A stretch of 64,000 bases of DNA, taken from assembly GCF_007671685.1 (NCBI RefSeq), contig NZ_VCNL01000004.1, positions 186,001-250,000 on the forward strand, given 5' to 3'. The notes below the pieces were generated by a model. The model worked only from the letters and a program-made list of their open reading frames with translations, searched no databases and had not been told where the DNA came from. Below are positions 30,136 to 38,609 of the stretch, in pieces. Numbering within the stretch: the first letter of the stretch is position 1; every line of letters begins with the position of its first letter. This stretch comes from Halorubrum salsamenti (GTDB lineage: Archaea; Halobacteriota; Halobacteria; Halobacteriales; Haloferacaceae). The position numbers and the translations under genes are program-made.

Positions 30136-30597
30136 CTACGCGCTCACCTCCGCGGCGTCGCGGACGCCGGACTCGACGACGAGGACGACGCGGGTCTCTC
30201 CCGCGGCCACACCGGTTGAGAGGTCGCCCTCGTCGACCTCGATGGTCAACGTCTCGCCGCCGAGCCACAGCTCTGTGTCGCCGTTGCCGTCGACCGTCGT
30301 GGTCGCGTTCGGCCCGCCCACGTCGACGTACACGTTGTCGACGAGCAGCGTCGCGTCGCCGGCGACGAGGCCGAGGGAGCCGTCGTTGGTGGCGTTGACG
30401 GTGAGAGTCGTGTCGTCGAACGTCGCGTTCGTCACCGTGAACGCCGTGTTCTGCCGCTCGAGCGCGCGTTCGTTTATCCCGTGTTGCGCGTCGCTGACGC
30501 GGTCGAAGCCGTTGGCCGCGACGGGATAGAACGTCGTGAACGCGAAGAACAGCCCCGCGACGATGATGGCCGTCGACGCCGAGACGCTAACGCCCAT
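30136..30597 (-). CDS. arlF: Archaellum stator protein ArlF (FlaF)
   Basis: A 153-residue protein with one N-terminal membrane segment (about 5-25) and an immunoglobulin-like beta domain, the known form of ArlF, which binds S-layer protein and anchors the motor. Its start lies eleven bases inside the 3' end of the arlCE reading frame. Three or four N-X-S/T sequons occur in the outer domain (NATF, NATN, NATT patterns). Confidence 0.9.
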   Translation of the reverse strand: MGVSVSASTAIIVAGLFFAFTTFYPVAANGFDRVSDAQHGINERALERQNTAFTVTNATFDDTTLTVNATNDGSLGLVAGDATLLVDNVYVDVGGPNATTTVDGNGDTELWLGGETLTIEVDEGDLSTGVAAGETRVVLVVESGVRDAAEVSA

Positions 30598-32398
30598 CGC
30601 CCCACCCTCCGTCGGCCGGGTCGGCGCGGTCGGAACGCGGGTTCGGGTCGTTCATCGGCCGCGGGGAGCCGCCGTTGCGCTCGCGCCCCTCGGAGCCGCG
30701 ATGGTCTGCGTGGTCGTCTCGGTGGCCAGCGTGGTCGTCCCGCCTCCCCGCGTCGCCGCCCTGACCGTTCTCGCTCGCCCGACGGTCTCGGTCGTCGCCG
30801 CCGCGATCGCCGCCTCGGTCCTCGCGCGGGGCGCGTCCCTCGCGACCTCCTCGCCCCCCGCGACTCCCCGAACCGGCCCGCGGCGGTCCGCCGCCGACCA
30901 GCGAGCCGCCGGCGAGGTCGTCCCAGCGGTCGAGCAACAGCAGATGGCCGCTCGTCCCGTTGAGCTGGGTGACGTACCGGAGACTGCGGGTGTGGTGTTC
31001 GCGGACCAGCCGGTCGGTCCCCGGCCGGTCGACGAGGTTGCGGTCGATCGTGCCGAACCCGGAGAGGAAGTCGCGGAGCCGCGCGGCCGCGTCGGGACCG
31101 ACCCACTCGATGCGCTCGTAGTAGTTGATCGCGCGCACCGCGTCGGTGACGTCGCTCTCGGAGACGAGGAACTCCAGCCACTCCATCACGAGGAGGTCGC
31201 CGACGTAGTCGCCGGGGAGCTCCGTGAGGTACGGCTTGCCGCGAGTCCCCGAGAGGTCGTCCTCGCGGACGTACTCGAAGCCGCCGCCGTTCGCCTCGGC
31301 GGGGTCGCCGCCGGGCCGCTGGCCGCGCGAGCGGTCGGGCTCCGGCTCCGGTTCGGGGTCCGGCTCCGGCGCGTGACCGTTCGTCGCCGGGCCGTCGTCG
31401 ACGGGCTCGTCTTCGAACGAGTCCATCCCCTCGTCGAAGTTGACGCCGTCATCGGGCCCGTCGTCGAACGGGTCCGACTCGTCGCCGAGGTCCTCCTCGA
31501 ACGAGTCGCCTCCGTCGTCGAACGGGTCCTCGTCAGCGGGCGCGTCCGCGTCCGTTTCGGCGCCGTCCTCGTCGGCCCAGTCGGCCTCCCCGGCGTCGTA
31601 CTCCTCTTTCAGCTCGCTGAAACTCTTTCCATCGTCGTTCATGTCGTCTCCGTCGTCCGCCGCCGCGGTCTCGGACGCGGCGTCGGCGGGGTCGCCGTCG
31701 TCCGTGTGCTCGTCGTCCGGTTCCTCGTCCAGCTCGGCGAACTCGTCGTCGTCCTCGAAGTCGTCGTCGAGCAGGTCGTCGTCGAAGAACCCGTCGGCGT
31801 CCGCGTTCGCGACGTCTTCGTCGAGGTCGTCGTCGCCCGCGTCGTCCCCTTCGTCGTCGTCGAAGAGGCCGAACGACCCCTCACCGCCGCCGTCGACCCC
31901 GCCGAAGCCGCTGGAGTCGTCGACGAACGGGTTGATGCCGCGGGTGACCATCTCGTAGATGTCGAGTAAGTTCCGCACGTCCTCCTCGATGTCGTCGACG
32001 GCGGCCGAGATCTCCTCGTTCTCCGAGCGGACGGTCGAGACGGTCGACGAGAGCGAGGAGACCTCGTTCTCCAAGTCGTCGAGCCGTTTCTCCAGCTCGT
32101 CGGTGTCGGCGCCGCCGCCACCGCCGTCGTCGAACCCGTCGTCCCACTCGTCCATCCCGTCGAAGTCGTCGAAATCGTCGCCGCCGCCCATTCCGCCGCC
32201 CATTCCGCCGCCGCCCATCCCGCCATCTCCCATCCCGCCGCCGAAGGGATCGTCGCCGCCGCCCATGCCTCCGGAATCGTTGTCGTCGGAGCCGTCATCG
32301 TCGAGGAACCTATCGAGGACGCTCGCACCGACGAGCCCCAGCGTGGCGACTATCCATGCAGCCGTTGGAGATCCCCACACCGGTAGTTCGAGGCCCAT
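30587..32398 (-). CDS. arlCE: Fused archaellum switch protein ArlC/D/E (FlaCE-type) with RGG-like tail
   Basis: A 603-residue fusion. Residues 1-30 hold a hydrophobic segment. Residues about 44-90 are Met/Gly/Asp repeats. A coiled-coil ArlC-like domain runs about 92-155 (heptad-rich from ELEKRLDDLENEV). A long Asp/Glu-rich region follows, then the ArlD/E domain at about 370-490 beginning GKPYLTELPGDYVGDLL. The last ~90 residues are Arg/Gly/Asp/His-rich. ArlCDE links the motor to the chemotaxis adaptor and CheY. Other haloarchaea have separate ArlCE and ArlD; here one gene carries all, and the Arg/Gly tail is unusual. Confidence 0.9.
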   Translation of the reverse strand: MGLELPVWGSPTAAWIVATLGLVGASVLDRFLDDDGSDDNDSGGMGGGDDPFGGGMGDGGMGGGGMGGGMGGGDDFDDFDGMDEWDDGFDDGGGGGADTDELEKRLDDLENEVSSLSSTVSTVRSENEEISAAVDDIEEDVRNLLDIYEMVTRGINPFVDDSSGFGGVDGGGEGSFGLFDDDEGDDAGDDDLDEDVANADADGFFDDDLLDDDFEDDDEFAELDEEPDDEHTDDGDPADAASETAAADDGDDMNDDGKSFSELKEEYDAGEADWADEDGAETDADAPADEDPFDDGGDSFEEDLGDESDPFDDGPDDGVNFDEGMDSFEDEPVDDGPATNGHAPEPDPEPEPEPDRSRGQRPGGDPAEANGGGFEYVREDDLSGTRGKPYLTELPGDYVGDLLVMEWLEFLVSESDVTDAVRAINYYERIEWVGPDAAARLRDFLSGFGTIDRNLVDRPGTDRLVREHHTRSLRYVTQLNGTSGHLLLLDRWDDLAGGSLVGGGPPRAGSGSRGGRGGREGRAPREDRGGDRGGDDRDRRASENGQGGDAGRRDDHAGHRDDHADHRGSEGRERNGGSPRPMNDPNPRSDRADPADGGWGDGR

Positions 32399-32514
32399 TA
32401 CCGTATACCATCCTCAGAACGCACTTCAATTCACCCCTCAAAATATCAGCTGTGAGAAGACGCGCGTTCGGCGGAGATCCGGACACGCCGCGCCATCTCC
32501 TCAGCGGTTCGATC

Positions 32515-33033
32515 TCAAAGCGTCCGCTCGAACCCGTCGGCCGCTCGAACGACCAGCCGGCCGTCCGCCCTGAACCGGACGGTCCGTCCGACGCCGTCGC
32601 CGACGGCGCGCTCGACCACCGGAATTCCGGCCGCGTCGAGGCACTGCTCGGCGCGCGCGACGTTCCGCGGCCCGACCGCGTCCGTGAGATCGAGCATCTC
32701 CGCGCCGCCGGCGACGCGCGCTTCGAGTCGGTCGAGGGACGCGCCCTCGGCCTCCAGCTCCGCGATCAGCGTCTCGATGCCGGTGTCGACGTACTTGCCC
32801 GGTCGTTCGATCCCGGTATCGGTCTCGGTGCCGTTCGGTAGCATCGCGTGTAACAGCCCTCTGACGCCGGTCGACCGGTCGACGAGCGCCACGGCGACGC
32901 ACGAACCGAGGCCGCTCGTCGTCAGCGTTTCCCCGCCGGTCGCGACCGACAGATCGCTGACCCCGACCTTGATCCGGCCGGCGTCGGGGGCTCGGGAGAG
33001 CGTTCCCTCGCGAGACGACGGGGGGTGGCTCAC
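32515..33033 (-). CDS. cheD: Chemoreceptor glutamine deamidase CheD
   Basis: A 172-residue CheD, which deamidates receptor glutamines and interacts with CheC. The active-site motif TSGLGSCVAVAL near residue 39-50 holds the catalytic cysteine, and the histidine lies in RGLLHAMLP. The GGAEMLDL stretch completes the pattern. The ATG overlaps the cheC stop by four bases. No cheA, cheB, cheR or cheW is next to it in this window. Confidence 0.93.
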   Translation of the reverse strand: MSHPPSSREGTLSRAPDAGRIKVGVSDLSVATGGETLTTSGLGSCVAVALVDRSTGVRGLLHAMLPNGTETDTGIERPGKYVDTGIETLIAELEAEGASLDRLEARVAGGAEMLDLTDAVGPRNVARAEQCLDAAGIPVVERAVGDGVGRTVRFRADGRLVVRAADGFERTL

Positions 33034-34229
33034 GACTCCGAGAGTCGGTCGAGCGCCCGGGTCAGTTCGCGCTCGTCAGGGAGCGCGTACACGTCGCACC
33101 GCGCCTGCACGCCCTCGGTCCGGATCGCGGCGTCGATCACGAACCCGTAGTCCTGTCGCTGACTCAGTTTGGCGACCAGCGGGCTGATCGCTGCCGAGCC
33201 GATGTCGTGGACGAACTCCGGCGGCGAGTGGGTGATCGACGTGCCGAGCACGTTCGCCCAGCCGTCGATGAACCCGCTCGTCATCACGTTGCCGAGCTCG
33301 CAGAGGGCGTTCTCCGCCATTCCGCCCAGCGGTTCGTCCGGTTCGGTGGGGAGCATCGAGGCCGCGATCTTCGCCGCGGACTCCTCCTCGAAGAGGATCG
33401 CGAGGTAGCCGCTCGGCTCTCCCTGGAGCTCGAAGACGGTCCCCGCGTGCGGCTCGACGCCCACCTCGGCGGGCACGTCGGCGAGGGGGACAAATCGTAG
33501 TCGACTCACGTCGACACTCGTGGTAAGTCCCGTCATCATCGCGATGTTGTCGGCGGCGTTCGCGGAGCCGCGCTTCGCCAGCGACGCGAACGTCGACAGC
33601 GACTCGTAGGGAACCGCGGTGCTGTCGGCGCCGTCGTTCCCCGCCTCGCCGTCCGCGCCCGGCGCGGCGGCCGGCGCGGTCTTACCCACGACGAGGTCGC
33701 GGAACTTCCCGGAGTCGGGGAGCATGTAGATGGAGAAGTCGAGATCCGCCGTCGTCGCGTCCAGCCGGCTCTCGAAGAGGAACACGCCGTCTCCGGCGAG
33801 CGCCCCGTCGGGGAGGACGGCGGCGCCGTCGGCTTCGAAGTACCGGGGCGGCGTCATGTCGATCGCCGTCCCGAGGTAGTTCGCCCAGCCGTCGAGGAAG
33901 CCGCCGAGCGCGATGTTGCCGACCTCGGTCACCGCGCTGCGTCCCATCGACGCCCCGCCGGGCAGGAGCGAGAGCAGAGCGTCGACGTTGTCCGCGTCGA
34001 ACGCGAGGACCGCCTCGCCCTCCAGTCCGCCGCGGAGGTCGACGCTCACCCCGATCGACTCCCGGCCGGCGAACGCCTCGGCGAGGTCCTCGCCGCTGGC
34101 GACGCTGGCGCCCGTGACCTCCACGGAGAGGTCCGTGCCCGTCAGGTCGGTGAGCGCGCCGGCGGCCTGTCCGGCCCCCCGCTCCGCCAACCGGTTGCAG
34201 GCGCCGAGCGCCCGAACGTCGACGCGCAT
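33030..34229 (-). CDS. cheC: Two-domain CheY-P phosphatase CheC
   Basis: A 399-residue protein made of two CheC-like halves. The first half has the phosphatase signature S98-x3-E102-x2-N105 within SAVTEVGNIALGGFLDGW. The second half near 300-320 has the related NALCELGN followed by SGFIDGWANVLG, with Asn in place of the first Ser/Asp. Activity of one or both halves is expected from the family, but the variant second site may be weaker. The start overlaps the cheY stop (TAATG). Confidence 0.92.
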   Translation of the reverse strand: MRVDVRALGACNRLAERGAGQAAGALTDLTGTDLSVEVTGASVASGEDLAEAFAGRESIGVSVDLRGGLEGEAVLAFDADNVDALLSLLPGGASMGRSAVTEVGNIALGGFLDGWANYLGTAIDMTPPRYFEADGAAVLPDGALAGDGVFLFESRLDATTADLDFSIYMLPDSGKFRDLVVGKTAPAAAPGADGEAGNDGADSTAVPYESLSTFASLAKRGSANAADNIAMMTGLTTSVDVSRLRFVPLADVPAEVGVEPHAGTVFELQGEPSGYLAILFEEESAAKIAASMLPTEPDEPLGGMAENALCELGNVMTSGFIDGWANVLGTSITHSPPEFVHDIGSAAISPLVAKLSQRQDYGFVIDAAIRTEGVQARCDVYALPDERELTRALDRLSES

Positions 34230-34585
34230 TATACCGCCGATCCGATGGCGTCGAGCACGTTCGGCTTCTGGAACGGCTTCGTGATGTACCCCTCGGCGCC
34301 GGCCTTGATGGCCGCCTTCATCTTCTCCTCCTGCCCGACGCTGGTGCACATGATCACCGTCGCCTCCGGGTTGGCTTCGAGGATCTCCGTCGTCGCCTCG
34401 ATACCGTCCCGGATCGGCATCACGATGTCCATCATCACGAGGTCGGGGCCGTGTTCCTCGTACATGTTGACCGCCTCCACGCCGTTTTCGGCCTCGCCGA
34501 CGATCTCGAACTCCCCTTCGAGGATCTCCCGGAGCAGGTTCCGCATGAACTCCGAATCGTCTGCGATAAGCACGCGCGTTGCCAT
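34229..34585 (-). CDS. cheY: Chemotaxis response regulator CheY
   Basis: A 118-residue single-domain response regulator. The acidic pair D9/D10, phosphoacceptor D53 in MMDIVMP, T81 in MCTSVG and K103 in ITKPFQ are all present. CheY-P carries the signal from CheA to the archaellum switch, through the archaea-specific adaptor CheF in known systems. The ATG at 34585 is preferred over a start at 34681 that would add an unlike Arg-rich segment. It leads cheC and cheD as an overlapping unit. Confidence 0.95.
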   Translation of the reverse strand: MATRVLIADDSEFMRNLLREILEGEFEIVGEAENGVEAVNMYEEHGPDLVMMDIVMPIRDGIEATTEILEANPEATVIMCTSVGQEEKMKAAIKAGAEGYITKPFQKPNVLDAIGSAV

Positions 34586-34687
34586 AGTTATCTGGAAGGC
34601 GGGACAGCGCTCACTTAACGACTCCCCCGCGGTTCTCAGCGATGAGAACCGACGTGGGAGGCCGGATCGTCGAGACCCCAAGCGTGC

Positions 34688-36916
34688 TCACACCCAGTGA
34701 CCGAGGAGGTACGTCGCGCCCACGAGGACCGTCCCGCCGAACGTCTCCCGCGTCCCGATACCGAAGGGGAGGAACGTCGCCGGCGCGTCGCCCGGCACCT
34801 CGTCGTCGCCACCCTTCGACGGCCCCTCGTTCGCCCCGCCACCGTCCGAACCGTCGCCACCCGCCTCGTCGTCGCCGTCCGATTCACCTTCTCCCCCATT
34901 CCCTCCGTCGGTCGCCGCCGACCCCTCTTCTCCGGCGCCGGGCTCGTCGACCCGCGTCACCGACGGGTCCGCCTCCACGGTCAGCGTCCCGTTCACGCTG
35001 TGCCCGTCGATCGCGAGCTCGTACGGGTACTCACCCGGCTCCAGCTCGGCGTCGATCTCGCCGAACGTCTCCGCTTTCGAGGCTCCCGGTTCGACCGTGA
35101 GGTGGCGCTCCTCGACGACCGCCCCGTCGTCGACGTCGAGCGACAGCCGCTCCCGGGTCTGTAGCTGCCCGACGTTTCGCACCGTCGCGGAGAGGTTCGA
35201 CAGCGACTCGCCCCGGGTCACCGTGAGATTCGTCGTCGTCTCGTTCGACAGCCGCAGGCGGGCTGGGTCCCCCGCGTCGTCGACGACGATGATCCTCCGG
35301 CTGTCCTGCAGCGACTGTCCCTGGTAGAGCCGGTAGCTCGCCTCCGTCCCCGGCGTCACGTTAGTGAGCCCGCTGTCGACGGAGAAGTTCCCGTCCTCGA
35401 TCGTCAGCTCCGACTCCGTCCGTGACGGCTCGCCGTCGTCGTCCCTGACGATCGTCGCCGACAGCTCCGTCACGGGGAGGATCGACGTCGACCCGGTGAT
35501 GGTCTCGTTGTCGGCCTCGACGAGGAGGTCGCCGTCGGCGGTGGCGTGGTCGTACCGGAGGTAGCGCTCGCGGACGCTGAACGACGCCTCGGCGCTCACC
35601 CGGCCGTCGGCGCTCCCGTGGTACGGGTACTGCTCCGACAGCCGGTCGTCCGCGGCCGACTCCGGTTCGAAGGCGGCCGGGGGCCCCTGCCCGTCGCGGA
35701 ACGCGTACCGCTCGCCTTCGGTCCCCTCCAGGGCGAACTCGACCGAGAACTCGTCGCCCGGCTCGGGGTCGGCGGTGAACGGGCCCCCGTCGCTCGTGTC
35801 TATCGCGAGGTAGAACCGGCTGGGCGCCCGATCGCTGTCCCCGCGTTCGAGCGTCTCCCCCTCCGCGAGATAGAGCGTGACGTCGTCCGGGTCGGCGTTC
35901 GCGAGGTCGAGTTCCGCCGTCCGCTCGTTACCATTGGAGTTCGTCTGTCGGACGCGGAGCGAGACGCCCTCTTCGGCGTCGAGGAGATCGGCGAGGGCCC
36001 GGTGATCGATCTGGGACTTGTCCTCGATCGACCCGGCGGACCGCTGCTGGGCGAAATACGAGAGGGCGCCCCAGATCCCGGTCGACTCGAATCCGAGCAC
36101 GACGCGGTCGCCCTTCGTCACCGCCGTTCGGTCGAGCCCGCTCTCCCGGAGCGCGCCGAGCGGTTCGGTCCCGCCCTCGCCGTCGGTGGTCACCTCGCTG
36201 TCCGCGGTCGTGAACACCTCGACGCTGTCGTTGAACGCCGGCTTCCGCAACACGAGATCGGACTCCGCGGCCACCTTGACCGGGTCCACGGCACCAGAGT
36301 CTCGGACGACGAACGTCCCGTTCGTGACCGCGAGCCGGTATCGCTGTGGATTTAGAGGGCGCGCGAGTCCGTCGGCGCCGGTCGCGCCGGTCGCGCCGGA
36401 CAGGTTCGCGAGGTCCTCCGCGATCACGTCGCCCGCCTCGTTCCTGAACTCGAGGTCGCAGTTCACGTCGGAAGCACTGCAGCTATCGACGTCGCTCTCG
36501 TTCGTCCCGAGAAGCCGCGTGTTGATCGTCGTGGATCCGCCGGACGCCTTGACGACGTCGACGAACCCGACCGTTCCGCCGGAGTCGGTGAGTCGGTTGC
36601 CGCCGATCAGCAGGTACGCGCTGTCGTTCCCGGACGCGCCGACGACGTGTCTGATCTCCACCGGGTCCCCCGCCGTCCCGGTGTACATCGGTCGGCTGAA
36701 CGATCCGCGGATCTCCTGACGGGCGGCGCCGCCCGGTTCCGTTTCGTCGTCGGTCGCGATCGCGGGAGCGATCCCGTCTCCACCGGCCGCCGTCGCGTCT
36801 CCTCCCGCGAGCGTCGCCGCGGCGGGGCCCGTGGCCGCCGCACCGAGAAACGAGAGGAGCACCGCGAGCGCGACCAGCACGACGCCGAGGTCCGAGAGCC
36901 GGGTGCGGAGCGTCAT
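34688..36916 (-). CDS. Secreted cell-surface protein with C-terminal anchor
   Basis: A 742-residue protein. A signal peptide is visible from the ATG at 36916 (residues about 8-30 hydrophobic, ending before an Ala/Gly-rich stretch); an in-frame ATG at 37063 would add 49 Arg/Ser-rich residues. The long body is acidic and beta-rich with many N-X-S/T sequons, similar to haloarchaeal S-layer-like surface proteins. Near residues 585-680 there is a CARDB-like beta domain (NLTVTRGESLSNLSATVRN). An Asp/Gly/Glu linker leads to the last 30 residues: LPFGIGTRETFGGT then a hydrophobic segment and a final HWV. No canonical PGF sorting motif is seen. It precedes cheY on the same strand. Confidence 0.82.
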   Translation of the reverse strand: MTLRTRLSDLGVVLVALAVLLSFLGAAATGPAAATLAGGDATAAGGDGIAPAIATDDETEPGGAARQEIRGSFSRPMYTGTAGDPVEIRHVVGASGNDSAYLLIGGNRLTDSGGTVGFVDVVKASGGSTTINTRLLGTNESDVDSCSASDVNCDLEFRNEAGDVIAEDLANLSGATGATGADGLARPLNPQRYRLAVTNGTFVVRDSGAVDPVKVAAESDLVLRKPAFNDSVEVFTTADSEVTTDGEGGTEPLGALRESGLDRTAVTKGDRVVLGFESTGIWGALSYFAQQRSAGSIEDKSQIDHRALADLLDAEEGVSLRVRQTNSNGNERTAELDLANADPDDVTLYLAEGETLERGDSDRAPSRFYLAIDTSDGGPFTADPEPGDEFSVEFALEGTEGERYAFRDGQGPPAAFEPESAADDRLSEQYPYHGSADGRVSAEASFSVRERYLRYDHATADGDLLVEADNETITGSTSILPVTELSATIVRDDDGEPSRTESELTIEDGNFSVDSGLTNVTPGTEASYRLYQGQSLQDSRRIIVVDDAGDPARLRLSNETTTNLTVTRGESLSNLSATVRNVGQLQTRERLSLDVDDGAVVEERHLTVEPGASKAETFGEIDAELEPGEYPYELAIDGHSVNGTLTVEADPSVTRVDEPGAGEEGSAATDGGNGGEGESDGDDEAGGDGSDGGGANEGPSKGGDDEVPGDAPATFLPFGIGTRETFGGTVLVGATYLLGHWV

Positions 36917-37285
36917 CTCCGCCTCCTCCCCCACGTTCCCCTCGCCCGGTTTAGTGCGCGATCCGGTAGGCTCGGTGCGCGAATCGGCACGCCCGCTGCG
37001 GACGCGGGCTGTCGTCGTCCGGCCGGACCGATCCGCGTCGTCCGGTGAAGCTCTGGAGGTCATCGTGGTGTCCGTTTCGTCCTGACGGGCCGAGTCGTTT
37101 CCACGGCCCGCCGTCGGTTGGTACGTGGTCGGGATCTCAGTGACTAAAGCGTACCTTCCCGATTATCGTAACAGAGAACCGGACCCTCCGCCACGGAGGT
37201 GAATCGACCCAAACCGACAGATGGCGGCGGGATCGAGTCGTCAACAAAGCTCCGAAGAGTTAAGTCCGCCCGCGGTACGCTTTCG
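36917..37285. other. Divergent intergenic region between surface protein and zinc-ribbon gene
   Basis: About 370 bases. The 36917-37063 part is open in frame with the surface protein and could be coding if the upstream ATG is used. A TTACGATAAT box around 37155-37165 on the minus strand is the likely surface-protein promoter. On the plus strand GAGTTAAG at 37256-37263 lies about 25 bases before the ATG at 37286. Confidence 0.5.
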
Positions 37286-37753
37286 ATGAGGATGAAGACC
37301 TGCTCCCGGTGTGACTCGTCGCTCGACGACGAAGCCCGCTACTGCGTCGAGTGCGGCGCCCCCCAAACGGAGGACGCCGCTGAGGAACTCGACGACTACG
37401 TGCAGCGACAGGCCCAGCAGGTGGCCGCCGACTCCGGGGATGCAGGCGGCGGAGGCGGACACGCCGGAAGCGGCGGTGACGGGTCCGGATACGTCTCGAC
37501 CGAGGAGCTCACCGACCGCGAGCAGCTCTGGCGCCGCGGCTGTTACGTGCTCGGCTACGGGACGATCGTCGTCGCGCTCACGCTGGTCCCGCAGATCGGT
37601 TCCTTCCCCCTGATACTCGGTGGGATCGCGATCTTACCGCCGATCCGCCGCCTGACCTCGGAGCCGCTCGGGAGCCCGCTGAAACGCGAGGTGATGGCCG
37701 GACTGTACGCGGTGTTCGCGCTGCTCGGCGTCGCGCTGCTCGTTCTTTTATAA
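37286..37753 (+). CDS. Zinc-ribbon membrane protein
   Basis: A 155-residue protein on the strand opposite the motility genes. A zinc ribbon CxxC...CxxC (CSRCDSS and CVECGAP) occupies residues about 5-25, followed by a Gly/Ser/Asp linker and two hydrophobic segments (about 92-120 and 136-155). Such domain order occurs in haloarchaeal membrane proteins of unknown role. Start 37286 (MRMK) follows a TATA-like GAGTTAAG by about 25 bases. It is inserted among archaellum genes but nothing ties it to motility. Confidence 0.75.
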   Translation: MRMKTCSRCDSSLDDEARYCVECGAPQTEDAAEELDDYVQRQAQQVAADSGDAGGGGGHAGSGGDGSGYVSTEELTDREQLWRRGCYVLGYGTIVVALTLVPQIGSFPLILGGIAILPPIRRLTSEPLGSPLKREVMAGLYAVFALLGVALLVLL

Positions 37754-37789
37754 GCATCCGCTCGGAACAGTCGTTCCAGAAAGCGCTCG

Positions 37790-38524
37790 CTACTCGATCC
37801 GGAAGCCGTTCGCCTCCTCCGCCGCGCGCACCAGATCGCCGATGCTGTCGCTCGCCGTGAGCCCCTGGCTCGCGGCGAAGCGCTTGATCGCCACCGGCGG
37901 GACGTCGACGGTCGTCTCGCTCGCGACGAGCAGGAGCCCGAGCGCCTCGGGGGTGGGCGAGCTCGGGCCCGCGTTGGACGCGAACCACGACACGAGCGAG
38001 TCGAACGTCGCCGTCACGTCGTTCGAGACCATCCGCTGACGGGTGGTGTCGCCGTCGACGTGGAGCGTCGCGTCGATCCCGTAGGTGAACCCGTCGTCGT
38101 CGAAGGAGTTCGCCAGCCACCGACTCACCGACTGGCGGTCGACTTCGGGGGTGGCGTGACCGCCCTGTGGGTGGTTCGTGGAGGCGCCCTGCGGCCGGGC
38201 GGCGTTCCCGCCCTGCACCTGACCGCCCGCATCACGGGGCGCGTCGGCGCCGGGGACATCCCCGCTCCCCGCACCTCCCGGACCACCACCCGGATCGGGT
38301 GGTCGCCTCTCCGCCGGATTCGCCGGGTCGGCGGACGTGAAGCCGGTCTCGTCGGCGGGGGACCGGTCCGGCTGCGCCCGCCGGATGTTGGGCCGGCCGT
38401 TCGTCCCGACGACGTACCGGCTCTCCCCGATCTCGACGACGCTCTCGTCGTCGGTGAAGTCGAGCTCGTCGGGGTCGGCCGGCGGCGCGTCGGGGTCGGC
38501 GGCCGGTGCGTCGCGGTCGCTCAT
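37790..38524 (-). CDS. Acidic conserved-looking protein in the motility block, unknown
   Basis: A 244-residue protein downstream of the archaellin genes. Residues 1-40 are Asp/Pro-rich with a short strand SRYVVGTNGRPNIRR; 45-125 are Pro/Gly/Ala-rich low complexity; 127-244 form a folded helical domain beginning RQSVSRWLANSFDDDGF and ending RAAEEANGFRIE. No enzyme motif is seen. Location between archaellins and chemotaxis genes suggests a link to motility, but this is inference. It follows archaellin 2 by 85 bases on the same strand. Confidence 0.65.
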   Translation of the reverse strand: MSDRDAPAADPDAPPADPDELDFTDDESVVEIGESRYVVGTNGRPNIRRAQPDRSPADETGFTSADPANPAERRPPDPGGGPGGAGSGDVPGADAPRDAGGQVQGGNAARPQGASTNHPQGGHATPEVDRQSVSRWLANSFDDDGFTYGIDATLHVDGDTTRQRMVSNDVTATFDSLVSWFASNAGPSSPTPEALGLLLVASETTVDVPPVAIKRFAASQGLTASDSIGDLVRAAEEANGFRIE

Positions 38525-38609
38525 GGTAACGCCGTGAACGCGCGAGAAAATAGGTGTTCCGGGCGGATCGATCCGCCGAGGAAGTGGTTAGGGGGCTCTT
38601 CGAGGCTCG

